Assembly (NCBI RefSeq): GCF_001661345.1 | Contig: NW_017962920.1 | Coordinates: forward strand, 434,001 to 498,000 | DNA length: 64,000 bases | Direction: 5' to 3' | From: Ascoidea rubescens DSM 1968 | Lineage: Eukaryota; Ascomycota; Saccharomycetes; Ascoideales; Ascoideaceae | In this document: piece by piece, positions 42,362-52,263 of the stretch | How the letters are laid out: each line of letters opens with the position of its first letter | Position numbering within the stretch: the stretch's first letter is position 1 | Position numbers and translations under genes: made by a program | Notes under the pieces: model-generated | What the model was told of the DNA's origin: nothing | The model's database searches: none | Seen by the model: only the letters and a program-made list of their open reading frames with translations

Positions 42362-42984
42362 TTAACAATAATAATGAAGTTAAAACGGCGAACAAAAGAA
42401 ATTTAACTAAGCTAAAATTCTTGAAATTAAATAATAATCAAATTTCCAAATTTGAGTTGAATATCAAATACTTGAAATCTTTAGAAGAAATTGATTTATC
42501 GCATAATCAAATAAAAGAAATTGCAAAATTTAATAAATTCAATAAATTAACCAAAATTAATTTTGCATTCAATAAAATAGTTAAAATTGAAAACTTGAAA
42601 AATTTGAAAAATTTGAAAATATTAAATTTTTCATTCAATTTAATCGAAAGAATATCCGGCTTGAAGTTTTTGAAAAACCTTGAGAAGATTTACTTAATTT
42701 CAAACAAAATAACCAGAATACGAAAATTTGAAATCTATAACAATGAAAATGATAACAGCAATGATAGTAAGAATGCTAACCCATTGGAAATATTCATACA
42801 AGGAAATGAAATTGATAGACTAAAAGACAAAGATGTAGAGTTTTTAAAAAATCTTAAAAGCGATTCGGTTTTGTTTTACAGTAACTCAATAATGGATTTC
42901 CAAAAGATCAGATTTAATAAAGATTTTTCATATCTCAAAGAGAGGATACGGTTCATGAGTTTAACAGACTTGCTTCTGTTATGA
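40903..42984 (+). CDS. F-box-like/leucine-rich-repeat protein, intact family member 3
   Basis: 693 aa, the only uninterrupted copy of the local family. The N-terminus LSDLPTYIIQQLFQKLPFDKLLLFTLSYN (residues 6-35, shown here only as the LP..I...F.KLPFD.LLLF pattern) is F-box-like. A divergent region (40-220) follows. From about 235 there are roughly 15 SDS22-type repeats (LKNLNLSYNQIEKIENFNSL and kin). A run of Asn codons (42290-42370, about residues 464-490) interrupts the array between two repeats. The C-terminal 60 residues are the family tail. No signal peptide or membrane helix. By analogy F-box/LRR proteins are SCF substrate adaptors, but the box is weak and Skp1 binding is unproven. Codon pattern and open length argue that it is expressed. 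Confidence 0.8.
42290..42370 (+). repeat. AAT trinucleotide array inside the LRR3 coding region
   Basis: A near-perfect (AAT)n run encoding polyasparagine, inserted between leucine-rich repeats. It is in frame and length-variable by nature, so allelic length changes are expected. Confidence 0.9.
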
Positions 42985-43280
42985 TCTCTCTCACCATACT
43001 TATATCTATATATTTGTCCCTATATACACATACCTAAACTTATATTTTACACGAAATCAACACCCTTAAATCTTAAGATTCTTAGTGCTCTAGCACACTA
43101 TTTCATCATTAACCCATTTTGTTTCTTTTAATTGCACTCCATAGTCATTGCAATTAACAATTGACGAGAGCAGCAGAAGAAGCAGAAGCAGAATTGTGTT
43201 AAAGAAATTTCACATCTATAGACTCAAATTCACCTATAATTCATATTCCTGGTTTGTTAGTCATCCTCAAGGAAAATATT

Positions 43281-44728
43281 TTTAAATTTTTCATTAGCTC
43301 CAAATTTTCAATTTTATTGATTTTATTTCTTGACAAATTTAACACAGCCAAGTTTGTCAAGCTATTCCAATTCTCGATCTTTGTTATTTTGTTACTGGCC
43401 AAATTTGTTGTTATAAAATTGAATAATTTGGTGTGAAAATCTTCAGATAATCCAATGCTATTGGCGTTTATCATTAATGTTTCAAAGCTAACAAAGTTAA
43501 CAGAATCATCAAAACGCTTCCCAATTCTCTGGATAAAGTTGTTAGATAAATTTAAAACTTTTAAATTTGACAAGTTTTTGAGAGTTTGAATATTTTTAAT
43601 CAAGTTGTTATTGAGATACAATTCTTCCAAGTTTAATGAGTTCAAATTTGTGATACATTTGATAGAACTTGATTGCAAATAGAGACACCTTAATTTTTTG
43701 AATTGGGATACATCATCAATATTTAAAATAGAATTGCAACCAAGATCTAGCTGAACTAGATTTTCACACCCATTCAAATTTTCAAATGCATTTATTTCAT
43801 TTTTATCTAATTTCAAAGTAACCAAGTTATTTGGAAATAACCAATTATTTATATTTGTAATATAATTGAATGATATATCCAAATATTTTATACTGTTAGG
43901 AAATTTGATGTTTTCCAATGTGGACCAAGTATTTATCTCCAATTTGAAGTGTTTTAAATTGATTAGTTTTGACACATCATATTCAAGTTTCGACAGTTTC
44001 ACTCCTTTCAATTCTAATTTTGTTAACCCAGCTAAAGTATAACCAACATATTCATCTGAGAAAAGACATTGGGGATCAGTTCTATATATTTCCAAGTGAT
44101 TGCATCTTTTCCAACGTTGTAACAATATTTTATAAGTGAAATCCTGAGGCAAAAATTTACCAAAGTTGTATATTACTGTTTTTAGTGTGTGTTTGTAAGA
44201 AAGTACTAATTCTTTCATTACCGATCCACACCTCAAAATATCATCTGCAAGTTCATGCTCTGGGTAAATTTAATTATTATTAAACAGCATTGATCGGACT
44301 TTAATTGATTGAACTACAATTGATCGAACTAGAATTGAAATTTTTTTAAGTGGGCCAAACATACTGATTAAATTTTCATGTTGATCTAATAGATCTGGAT
44401 CAGGAACAACTACTCTGAGATAGACACTTGTGGAGAATTGACCCGAATATTCTTTGAAAAGCGTAGAATCTTTGAGGTTTAATGTTAAACAAGAATTTGG
44501 AGTGATGTACTCATATTCAGTTTTATTGTAGTCATTAAGATACCATGACTTCAATTCAACAGTTTGAAATAATAATTCAAAATATGTTGCTTTAACAATT
44601 GGATTGGTGGATGAAATAAACAAAAATATGTGTTTAAAAGGTATCTTGGACAAAATAGCGTTGAGGATGTGTAGTGGTAGTCTGTCTAGTATATTTTGTC
44701 TGGTTTTCTTGATAATTTCAAGGTCCAT
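43281..44728 (-). pseudogene. Truncated inverted copy of F-box-like/LRR member 1
   Basis: Start MDLEIIKKTRQ at 44728 on the minus strand. It encodes the same residues as member 1, including the same in-frame TAA after ...MLFNNN (44270-44272). The copy ends at 43281 after ENLELMKNL, so it lacks the final repeats and the C-terminal block, and runs into unrelated DNA with a stop at 43241. The shared stop shows that the disabled version was the one copied, or that gene conversion homogenised both arms afterwards. Confidence 0.85.
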
Positions 44729-44938
44729 ATTGGATACAACTCTTTGAATTTGACACATATATTAGAGATGCGTATTTCAAAATAATAAACGCAAGTATGC
44801 GGAGCGTTTAGTACAAACCCGCATTGACATGCATGAGCCTAAGCAAATAAATAAGCTTTTAATCTCTTTTTTTGACAGTTACCTCAAATATTCTATTGTT
44901 TTCTGGTTTTTTGAACCAAGAAGTCATTTACTGGATGA
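43281..44938 (-). repeat. Right arm of 1.66-kb near-perfect inverted repeat
   Basis: Reverse complement of 33380-35037. At the outer border the two copies diverge abruptly after ...CTGGATGA. A weaker resemblance may continue (TTTTCG...CTA), hinting that homology was once longer. At the inner border (43280/43281) homology stops in the middle of the LRR coding region. Confidence 0.92.
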
Positions 44939-45279
44939 TCTTAGGGTCGAAAACTTATTTCATTTACGTATCATTATTGATTATTTAGTATCGAAATTTT
45001 TCTGGAAATAAATTTGGATAGCAAGTAAAGGCGTTTAGTTCACAGAAACAATTTGCAAAGTAAGGAATGAAAATGATTGTTTTGACTCTTTAATATTACC
45101 AACTAGTATTGATAGTCATTGAAAAGCTTTGAAAATTTCCAGAAGAAGAGAAATTGTTATGATTATAATTAAAGCAGTTTTTATCTCCAAACACTCTCAA
45201 ATTTAAAGAAATCTTCATTCAGTTTGTTACTTTCAACTTCAAAAATGAAAATATCCTTAGCTATTTAAATTAATCGCAA

Positions 45280-45808
45280 TATTCTCTGAAAACTTCAAAC
45301 CCAGAGCTGGTACTCAATCTCAATCCATCTCTTCAACTCAAAAAAGGTATCAAATATTGAGAAATTGAACATTAAAAATAAATAAATGAAAGTTTTTGAA
45401 AGCTAATTCTTAAAATAATAATAGCAATAACTTGAGAAATGACCTCCTATGAAATAAAAATCTTCTATTAAAACAAAATAAATTATTTTGTCTATTATTC
45501 ATAATCTCTGATATAAATTTAAAAGGTTGTTTAGTGGAAAAGATTTTATCAATCTCTCAAAAGTTTTATATTCTGATGACTCAAAATATAATTCAATCTA
45601 TGGATTCTTTAAAAAGTTTAAAACATTCATGCTTTTCTTAAAATTTAGACTTACCTCAATTCAAAACAAATTATCGATTCTTTGTAACTACACTAACTCA
45701 AATAAAATAAAGTCTTCTATTCTTCCTTTAAATATATCCTAGAAACCAATTTTCAAAACAAAAAATTGAACAACATTTCAATGAATATAAATCTGTAAAT
45801 AACCTCAT

Positions 45809-45871
<63 letters not shown>

Positions 45872-46070
45872 CTTATTTTATTTTATTCAAATAATTAGAT
45901 GAAATCAAATTTTTCAACTAATTCTTTTGAGTCTCATTTTGTTTTTATTTTACTTTCATTTTTTATTTCTGGCAACTCAATAATAGTGAATCTTTAGACC
46001 CAAACCCTGCGTATGAGGCAACATTGATATCAGCCATTTATATCAGTAGCAACTTCTTATGGTATATATG
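45280..46070 (+). pseudogene. Scattered relics of unidentified coding sequence
   Basis: On the + strand, several short frames look protein-like. They are FSENFKPRAGTQSQSISSTQ near 45282-45340, RLFSGKDFINLSKVLYSDDS within 45524-45742, and NNSESLDPNPAYEATLISAI near 45977-46040. They are separated by stops, frame changes and a microsatellite. I recognise no family, and they may derive from more than one gene. Low confidence, recorded because the composition is unlike ordinary spacer. Confidence 0.3.
45805..45872. repeat. (TTTA)n microsatellite array
   Basis: About 17 tandem TTTA units with very few interruptions, similar in unit to the array at 5685-5815. Confidence 0.9.
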
Positions 46071-47452
46071 ACTAAAGACAATATTCTACCAAAACTTGAA
46101 GTCAAACAAATAGAGTTTGGTAACTTTTATCCAAGCCTTTTTTGAGGAACACCCATTTTTGATTCTGTATATTCTTGGGGTTCTTAAATTGAAAATGCAA
46201 CTCTATTTAGTGCGCCTCCTTCAATTTCCTTTTCTTTTGAAATTTTGTTTTAAGCTCACCTGGAGTTTTGAAGAAGATCATTTGCTGAAAAAAAATCTTT
46301 GACAATTGACGATGAGTGTCTCTTCTTTTTCAGTTTTAAAGATAGATTGAGACCTTTGAAATACTCCAAAATCAAATGGTTCAAATAATTTAAAGTGTTA
46401 ATTGTCTATCGCAGTACTATTAGTGTCATTTCTTCTTTTGGATGCATCCAGGTAAAGAAAACACTAGCCATTGAAGGATGAGTTTCTATATCTAATTTTT
46501 CTAAACTGATAAATTTACTGGAAATGCAATAATAATGAAGTGATAGTCAGAAAATAATAGATCTAGTATCAAGATATGTTCTTAAAACTCTTTAGGGAAA
46601 GTCTCTTCTCTATTTACTAGTCGCTCATTTGATTTGAAATTTGGGTTAAATTGATGAAGCGAGAAGGGAGACATCAGTTGAAGACTTGGTTTTGGGGGAT
46701 AGACCTTTCATTTGAACGAAATATTATTAGAACAATTAAAAACTTAATTCCAATGACAACAGTAATGGAATGATATAAATCCAAAATGAGTTGATTATAG
46801 GAATATCAGAAACAAGCATAAGGTGTATAAGCGCCTTTTTGATGCACTGAAATAGGTAATAAAAGTGATAAGGATTACATTGAGTGAGTAAAAATGCGTA
46901 GGAAGAGTGAATGATTAGAAGAAGTTTATTACGATATAAAAAGACATTTGCAATAAGAGGAGGAAGGAATTTATAGATGGGTAAATGAAAAAAAAAAGAT
47001 GATTAGTGGGTAGATAGATATGTAGAGGAATACATAAATAGGACAATAAATATAAATGAGAAAGGGAAAAAAAATGATATATTTTTTTTGCATTTTTCAA
47101 GATAGATTTTGAAATTTTTTAGAGATTTTCTTAATTATTTTCATTTTTTTTATTTTTGAAGATTTAAAATAACTGGGAGGTAAATAAGAGAAAATAGAAA
47201 TAGAAAATGAAATGAAATGAAATCAAGATACAAACAAATCCAAGACATTGGAGAAAAAAAGAAAAAAGACAAAAGATAAAAGACAACAAAACTAGAGACA
47301 ATAAATCGGATTAAATTAAGTCAAAATCTGATAAAATCTGAAAAGGGAATGACAAAAAAAAATAATAATAATAATAATAAATGGATATATCAATTGATTA
47401 TATTAAATAATTAATTATATAAGATAGGTTAACAGGGTTATATGAATTTCGG

Positions 47453-48106
47453 TTAATATTGATCAGGTTGATTTTGGTAATAACCTGAACCATAATTTGT
47501 AGGCAAGTATTGAGGAGGAACGTTATTTGAAACAGGAATATTATTTGAATATTGATTTACAGGAGTCTGTTGAGAAGATTGATGATCTGGGGAAGTATTT
47601 TGATCCATGCCATTGTTTTGGATTTGTTGTTGATTTAGTTGTTGAGCTTGTTGGTTTTGGCTTTGTTGATTTTGTTGATTTTGGCTTTGTTGATTTTGGC
47701 TTTGAGTTTGTTGGCTGTCAATTTCGGATGGATCTTCTTGATCATCAGGAGCGTTAAGACAGGCTTGGATGAGGTTTTTACCTTCAGATTTTGTAACCAA
47801 GGGTTGCAATTTGGGGGTTGTGAAGGTGTAAACTAGACCAGTTTCGGAGACGACCAAGAGAAGGACTTGAGTGCCAGTTAAGACAGACAATTCGTAGGCC
47901 TTTTTCATGATACCAGCTTTTCTTTTTGAGAAGGTTATATGACGTCTTGATTTGTCTTGGATGAATTTGATGTCGATTTTTCTTCTTTCCTTTGGCTGTC
48001 TTCCTCCGGTGGGAGCAGATTCTTCTTCGTCATCATCCTGAGGAGTAGCAGAGGCTAATTGGTCATCGTCTTTGATGTCTTTATATTTTTGATCGACTTC
48101 AGACAT
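47453..48106 (-). CDS. MCM1: MADS-box transcription factor Mcm1
   Basis: 217 aa. Mcm1 is the SRF-type MADS factor controlling mating-type, cell-cycle and arginine genes. The MADS box lies at about residues 42-97: RRKIDIKFIQDKSRRHITFSKRKAGIMKKA (key residues R, K, S of the DNA-contact helix present), then YELSVLTGTQVLLLVVSETG. The SAM extension follows (KLQPLVTKSEGKNLIQACLNAP). An acidic DDDEEE stretch precedes the box and a Gln/Asn-rich tail follows, as in S. cerevisiae Mcm1. A probable intron lies in the 5' leader (separate entry). Confidence 0.96.
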   Translation of the reverse strand: MSEVDQKYKDIKDDDQLASATPQDDDEEESAPTGGRQPKERRKIDIKFIQDKSRRHITFSKRKAGIMKKAYELSVLTGTQVLLLVVSETGLVYTFTTPKLQPLVTKSEGKNLIQACLNAPDDQEDPSEIDSQQTQSQNQQSQNQQNQQSQNQQAQQLNQQQIQNNGMDQNTSPDHQSSQQTPVNQYSNNIPVSNNVPPQYLPTNYGSGYYQNQPDQY

Positions 48107-49171
48107 TGTTGAGGGGTTAGAAAGAGGCTGTAATGGTGATTAAATGGAAGTAAGGAGTTGTTAGTAAAGGTGTTTCATTGTAGATTTGGAACAAGAGGCA
48201 TGAGAAATAGCCAGAATAGTTGATGATATACATCAAGGTAAAGGATATTAGAGAATACAGTTGATGATGATAACACTTACAATAAATGATTGATGGCTGA
48301 AAGAGGTAATAGTGATTTGTTTCCTAAATAAAACAGGATCTTTTTGATTAAGAAACACACTAAAAGAAGATAAGAGAGGAAGGTATGAGAAGGGAAAAGA
48401 AAAAGTACCAATTGAAGGTATATAATGAGGAGGTAATTAAATTGTGTGTGGATATATTGAGAAATGTGTTTATAACTATTGATTGCAATCGAAATAGTTG
48501 TAAAGAAGATGGATAGTTAACTGGGAGAGGAAGAAAAAGGGAAACAGTAAAATTTTTTTTTTGGATTATTTTAATTCTGATTAGCTTGTAGAGTGTGGTT
48601 TGTAAGTGGTAATTATAAATGTGTAAATTGAGAATTTTTAATATTTCTTTTGCGTTTATTTTGATACTTTCCTTCTTTTTATTCGTTTTATTCTTTTTAT
48701 TCTTTTTTAGAAATACTAAATTGAGAATTAGAATTGAGAAAGGAAAAAGGAAGAGGTAATTATATATTTGAAATCTTGCTTTAAATAGTAATAACAAAAA
48801 AAGGGAAAAGAGAGAGATTAGTAATTTGTGAAAAGGGAAGAAGTTTTTTTGGGCAATATTCACTAAAAGAGTAATTTTATTCGTGGTTCTGACCAGCCCC
48901 AGAAAACAGCCAATCAGCAGCCAGAATTCATATCACGTGTAAAGTGCCGTTGATATCTAGCCCGGTTTCGTCAGGGGTGATCCGCAGCAGTGGAGCGCGC
49001 GTTTGGCCAATCACAGACGGTGTTTGAGGAGAGAAAGACACGCGCTGAAACGCGGATAAAACAGCAACTGCGGCATCTATTTATATCACCGGGTAGCAGT
49101 CCAGCACCTGATCGGGCAACCAGCATTGCCACACGTACTAGCTGCACACGTGCACACCACAAGCCATAGCG
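48107..49171. promoter_or_regulatory. MCM1 upstream region and DYS1 3' flank
   Basis: Contains the MCM1 leader with its likely intron (48128-48280) and a pyrimidine-rich minus strand across 48360-48860, which produces a 167-codon Phe/Leu-rich open frame that I reject as a gene. From about 48880 the sequence becomes GC-rich up to DYS1, with CACGTG at 48935 and a TATTTATATCAC at about 49077. Confidence 0.45.
48128..48280 (-). other. Predicted 5'UTR intron of MCM1
   Basis: On the minus strand a GTAAGT donor (48275-48280) is followed by a perfect TACTAAC branch point (48160-48166) and an ATTACAG acceptor (48128-48130). The acceptor is 24 nt before the MCM1 start codon. Length is 153 nt and branch-to-acceptor spacing about 30 nt, all normal for yeast introns. 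The element is non-coding and is called from splice signals only. Confidence 0.65.
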
Positions 49172-50317
49172 CTAGTTGGGCTTTTGGGACGCAAAGGTGG
49201 CCGCCACAATAAGCGGGAAGACAATAGTGGCGTCGGCGTAGACCTTGGTGGTGTGAGCGTCGGCTTTGATCTTGCCCCAGGAAACGGCTTCGTCGGGACG
49301 GGCACCGGCGTCAGAGCCATCGAACTCTTGGCCGGTGTTGATGTAGACAGCGTAGTCTGCGCCGTTTCTCATCAAGCACGCGTTGGCAATGTGGTGCTTG
49401 ATCAAGCCGCCGCCGAGAATGATCATGCCGGCGTGGGCAGCTTCCATCGACAAGGAGTTCATTTTACGGATGTCAGCAACGATGTCCAAACGGAGCTGTT
49501 CGGGCGAGCTCTTGAAGGTGTGGAAGAACAACATGTCGCCGATGGAGCCGTCGGTGAGAGCGGGACAAAGAACGGGAATGTCGTTCTTCTGCGCCCAGTA
49601 CAAGACACTGTTTGTGTCGTTGATTTCGCGGCCGAGCCTGGCGATCATGGTGGAGGGGGTCCAGCACGCGCTGCTGCCGTGGTGGAGCGCGTCGCAGCCC
49701 AGGGCGCGCACCGCAGTTTCCTGCTCCTGCAACATGGCATCCAAAATGGGCACGATCCACTCCTCGAACCGGCAGTAGTTGTCGTTAGGCACGATCAAGT
49801 TGCCGATACGGTTCATGCCCTCGTCACGGAGCTTCTTGCCGGGCAAGCTGAACTCGCCCAAGTAGGTGGGAGCCAAGCACTTAATGAGGTCCTCTTCGAT
49901 GCCGCCGGCCGTGGAAACCAACACATCCACGAATCGGTGCTCCACGAGATACCGGATGGTTTCACGCAAACCGGAGGAAATCAAGTTGGAGGTGTACCCC
50001 AAGAAGATGGTGGTTCTTTGGAAGCCCTCAGCGTCGAATTTGCCCTTGTTCCTCTCGTGCTCCTCGAGCTGGCTGATGTGTTTGCCTCTCCAGCGGCGCA
50101 TTTCCTCGATGATCTCGCACGCCTTTCCCAACGACGAGGCCTGGTACCCAATGGTTTTCATGCTGGCAACCAAATCCACTGCTCTCATGTTGAACGCAGT
50201 CTGTGATGAGTAATCAATGCCTGCAACTTCAACAAAGTCCTCTGGCACAGGAACAGAGCTCTTTAACACTGCATCAGCAGCGATTCCGGGCTTCTTGCCA
50301 TCTTCCTTTCCTGACAT
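49172..50317 (-). CDS. DYS1: Deoxyhypusine synthase
   Basis: 381 aa (387 in S. cerevisiae). It transfers the aminobutyl group of spermidine to a lysine of eIF5A, an NAD-dependent, essential cytosolic step. Landmarks are [30 protein letters not shown], the WTPS.MI.RLGREIN block, [17 protein letters not shown], and [20 protein letters not shown], which carries the catalytic Lys in [32 protein letters not shown] follows near the end. Codon use is strikingly G/C-ending over the whole gene, unlike nearly all other genes here. The protein is a normal fungal orthologue, so codon selection or local GC bias is more likely than transfer. Leu is TTG, CTC or CTT in the conserved stretches read. Confidence 0.97.
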   Translation of the reverse strand: MSGKEDGKKPGIAADAVLKSSVPVPEDFVEVAGIDYSSQTAFNMRAVDLVASMKTIGYQASSLGKACEIIEEMRRWRGKHISQLEEHERNKGKFDAEGFQRTTIFLGYTSNLISSGLRETIRYLVEHRFVDVLVSTAGGIEEDLIKCLAPTYLGEFSLPGKKLRDEGMNRIGNLIVPNDNYCRFEEWIVPILDAMLQEQETAVRALGCDALHHGSSACWTPSTMIARLGREINDTNSVLYWAQKNDIPVLCPALTDGSIGDMLFFHTFKSSPEQLRLDIVADIRKMNSLSMEAAHAGMIILGGGLIKHHIANACLMRNGADYAVYINTGQEFDGSDAGARPDEAVSWGKIKADAHTTKVYADATIVFPLIVAATFASQKPN

Positions 50318-50728
50318 CTTTCAATCTCAAATTCAACAAAATCCAGCAAACACCTGTATTCAATCAGCAATAGCAATAATCTACAATCAATAGTAGCAAT
50401 ACTAACAATGGTTAAAAACAATCAACAATAATCAACAGTATTTCTCAAAGCAATAGCAAATGTTGTCAATTTATAGCCCAATTCTTCCTTGGCCAATTAA
50501 ATAATACCATTTCTTTTTTTCATTCGACTTTTTCCACCAAAATTTCTTTTAAATTTCATCTCTTTTCCAGATCACATGACACATTTCCATTTTTTTGGAA
50601 TTTCAATTCTTTTTTTATTGTTCGTTTTTTCAACTTCATCTATCAATAATTTGGCACCAATCTATCAACCAATAATACCAACAGGCCTATTCCAATTCAC
50701 TTTACATCCAGTATCTCCCAATTTAACA
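50318..50728. promoter_or_regulatory. Divergent promoter DYS1 / NPA3
   Basis: 411 bp. An AT-rich stretch with AACAATCAACAATA-like repeats near 50330-50440 is followed by a T-rich NPA3 leader. The NPA3 frame is open back to 50576, but the added 51 residues are hydrophobic leader translation without counterpart. Confidence 0.45.
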
Positions 50729-51982
50729 ATGCCTCTTCCTGCCACTGTCATAGTCATTGGTATGGCTGGTTCTGGTAAAACAACCTTTCTCCAACGATTG
50801 AACTCCCATCTATACTCCAAACACCTACCTCCTTATGCCATAAATCTTGATCCTGCTTGCTTAAAAGTCCCATTCGGCTGCAATATTGATATAAGAGACT
50901 CTGTGAATTATAAAAAAGTAATGCAGTCTTACAACCTAGGTCCAAATGGTGCAATTGTAACCTCTTTAAATTTGTTCTCGACCAAAATTGATCAAGTTAT
51001 AGATTTAATCTCAAAAAAATTATCTCCTTCTCAATTGAATGAAATCAATCAAAACAATAATCAAAATAATAATCAAAATAATAATCAAAATAGCACTGAA
51101 AACCTTAAACATATCATCATCGATACTCCTGGTCAAATAGAATGCTTCATTTGGTCTGCTTCTGGCTCAATCATAACTGAATCTTTTGCCTCGACTTTTC
51201 CAACTGTTATCGCCTACGTCGTCGACACCCCAAGAAACTCCTCCCCAACAACATTCATATCAAACATGCTTTACGCCTGCTCCATCCTATACAAAACAAA
51301 ACTACCCATGATCATAGTATTCAACAAAACTGATATCCACGACTCGACCGAAATCATAAACTGGATGACTGATTTCGATCTCTTCCAATCTGCCCTCAAC
51401 AACGCCTCCTCCAGTAATGAATCAACAACCTCTTCCGGCTACATGAATTCCCTCGTAAACTCAATGTCCCTAATGCTAGAGGAATTCTACTCACAACTAG
51501 ATGTCGTAAGTGTCTCTTCATACACAGGCAAAGGCTTTGACAACGTCCTAGCCGCAATAGACAACAAAGTCACTGAATTCAACCACTACTACAAAAAGGA
51601 GAGACAGCAAATCATCAAACAAAAGAAAAAAGATGATCTATTAAAAAAGGAGAAAAACCTATCAAACTTGATTAAAGATCTAGGCATTAATGATAATCAC
51701 AATCACAATCATAAACCTGAAAAATCAAAAATAAATACTGACTCCGTAGACGTCTTATCAGACTATGATAACTCAGATAATGATGAAAACTCAGGCTGGG
51801 TAGATCGTGATGATGATGAACCTGATTACTCTCCTTTAAACACCCAATCCACAAAACTTGGTTCCCAAAAATCTTTACAAAAAAGATACCAAGATGCCCT
51901 AAATAACTCAAATCATTCCAACAACAAAAACCAAACTGAAATTCTAAATCAAATGGCAAATTACATCTCCAAAACGCAATAA
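50729..51982 (+). CDS. NPA3: GPN-loop GTPase Npa3 (GPN1)
   Basis: 417 aa (385 in S. cerevisiae). Npa3/GPN1 is a cytosolic GTPase needed for assembly and nuclear import of RNA polymerase [22 protein letters not shown] at the start holds the P-loop GMAGSGKT (residues 11-18), followed by [10 protein letters not shown]. The diagnostic GPN loop is GPNGAI (in [16 protein letters not shown]). G3 is DTPGQIE, G4 is NKTD, and [11 protein letters not shown] lies in the G5 region. An Asn-Gln repeat (NNQ)n is inserted before DTPGQ. The C-terminal 110 residues are charged and disordered. The start at 50729 matches the family N-terminus. Confidence 0.95.
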   Translation: MPLPATVIVIGMAGSGKTTFLQRLNSHLYSKHLPPYAINLDPACLKVPFGCNIDIRDSVNYKKVMQSYNLGPNGAIVTSLNLFSTKIDQVIDLISKKLSPSQLNEINQNNNQNNNQNNNQNSTENLKHIIIDTPGQIECFIWSASGSIITESFASTFPTVIAYVVDTPRNSSPTTFISNMLYACSILYKTKLPMIIVFNKTDIHDSTEIINWMTDFDLFQSALNNASSSNESTTSSGYMNSLVNSMSLMLEEFYSQLDVVSVSSYTGKGFDNVLAAIDNKVTEFNHYYKKERQQIIKQKKKDDLLKKEKNLSNLIKDLGINDNHNHNHKPEKSKINTDSVDVLSDYDNSDNDENSGWVDRDDDEPDYSPLNTQSTKLGSQKSLQKRYQDALNNSNHSNNKNQTEILNQMANYISKTQ

Positions 51983-52263
51983 ATAAATATCTTGATAAAT
52001 TTTATATAAATAAAAAAAATTAAACAAAGAAAAAAAAAAAAAAAAAAAAAAAAANNNNNAAAAAAAAAATTAATAATGCCAAATAGAATTAACTATAACT
52101 GAATTGAAATAAAAATTAACTACTAATCAAAATTAAATAAAAAAATAGTTTTAAATACATAAAATAACACAAATCTTTAACTAAAAGTATTATACTAATT
52201 GAATAAATAAAAAATTTAATAAATAATACTCCTTTATTTCACCCTTTTTATATTTTTCATTTT
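51983..52263. other. Convergent 3' spacer with assembly gap
   Basis: AT-rich region between NPA3 and the GH125 gene. A long poly-A run (52031-52069) contains five N (52055-52059), so the run length is unknown. Confidence 0.8.

Larger units (their letters stand above)
44939..47452. other. Gene-poor spacer between the inverted repeat and MCM1
   Basis: 2.5 kb. Scattered coding-like fragments lie at 45280-46070 (separate entry) and a TTTA microsatellite at about 45805-45872. Bases 46320-46900 are AT-rich without clear features. Bases 46915-47100 are purine-rich on the + strand and merge into the 3' flank of MCM1. No RNA gene is recognised. Confidence 0.4.

Noticed and set aside
48360-48863. Minus-strand open frame of 167 codons upstream of MCM1
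   Set aside because: The composition is Phe/Leu/Ile/Lys from a pyrimidine-rich leader, no motif is visible, and it lies in the MCM1 promoter region.
49184-50206. Plus-strand open frame of 340 codons opposite DYS1
   Set aside because: It is the antisense shadow of the GC-rich DYS1 gene, whose protein is clearly recognised; antisense frames stay open because of its GC-biased codons.
49172-50317. Horizontal transfer of DYS1 because of its high GC
   Set aside because: The protein matches fungal deoxyhypusine synthases throughout and several neighbouring 5' ends are also GC-rich, so local GC bias or codon selection is simpler.
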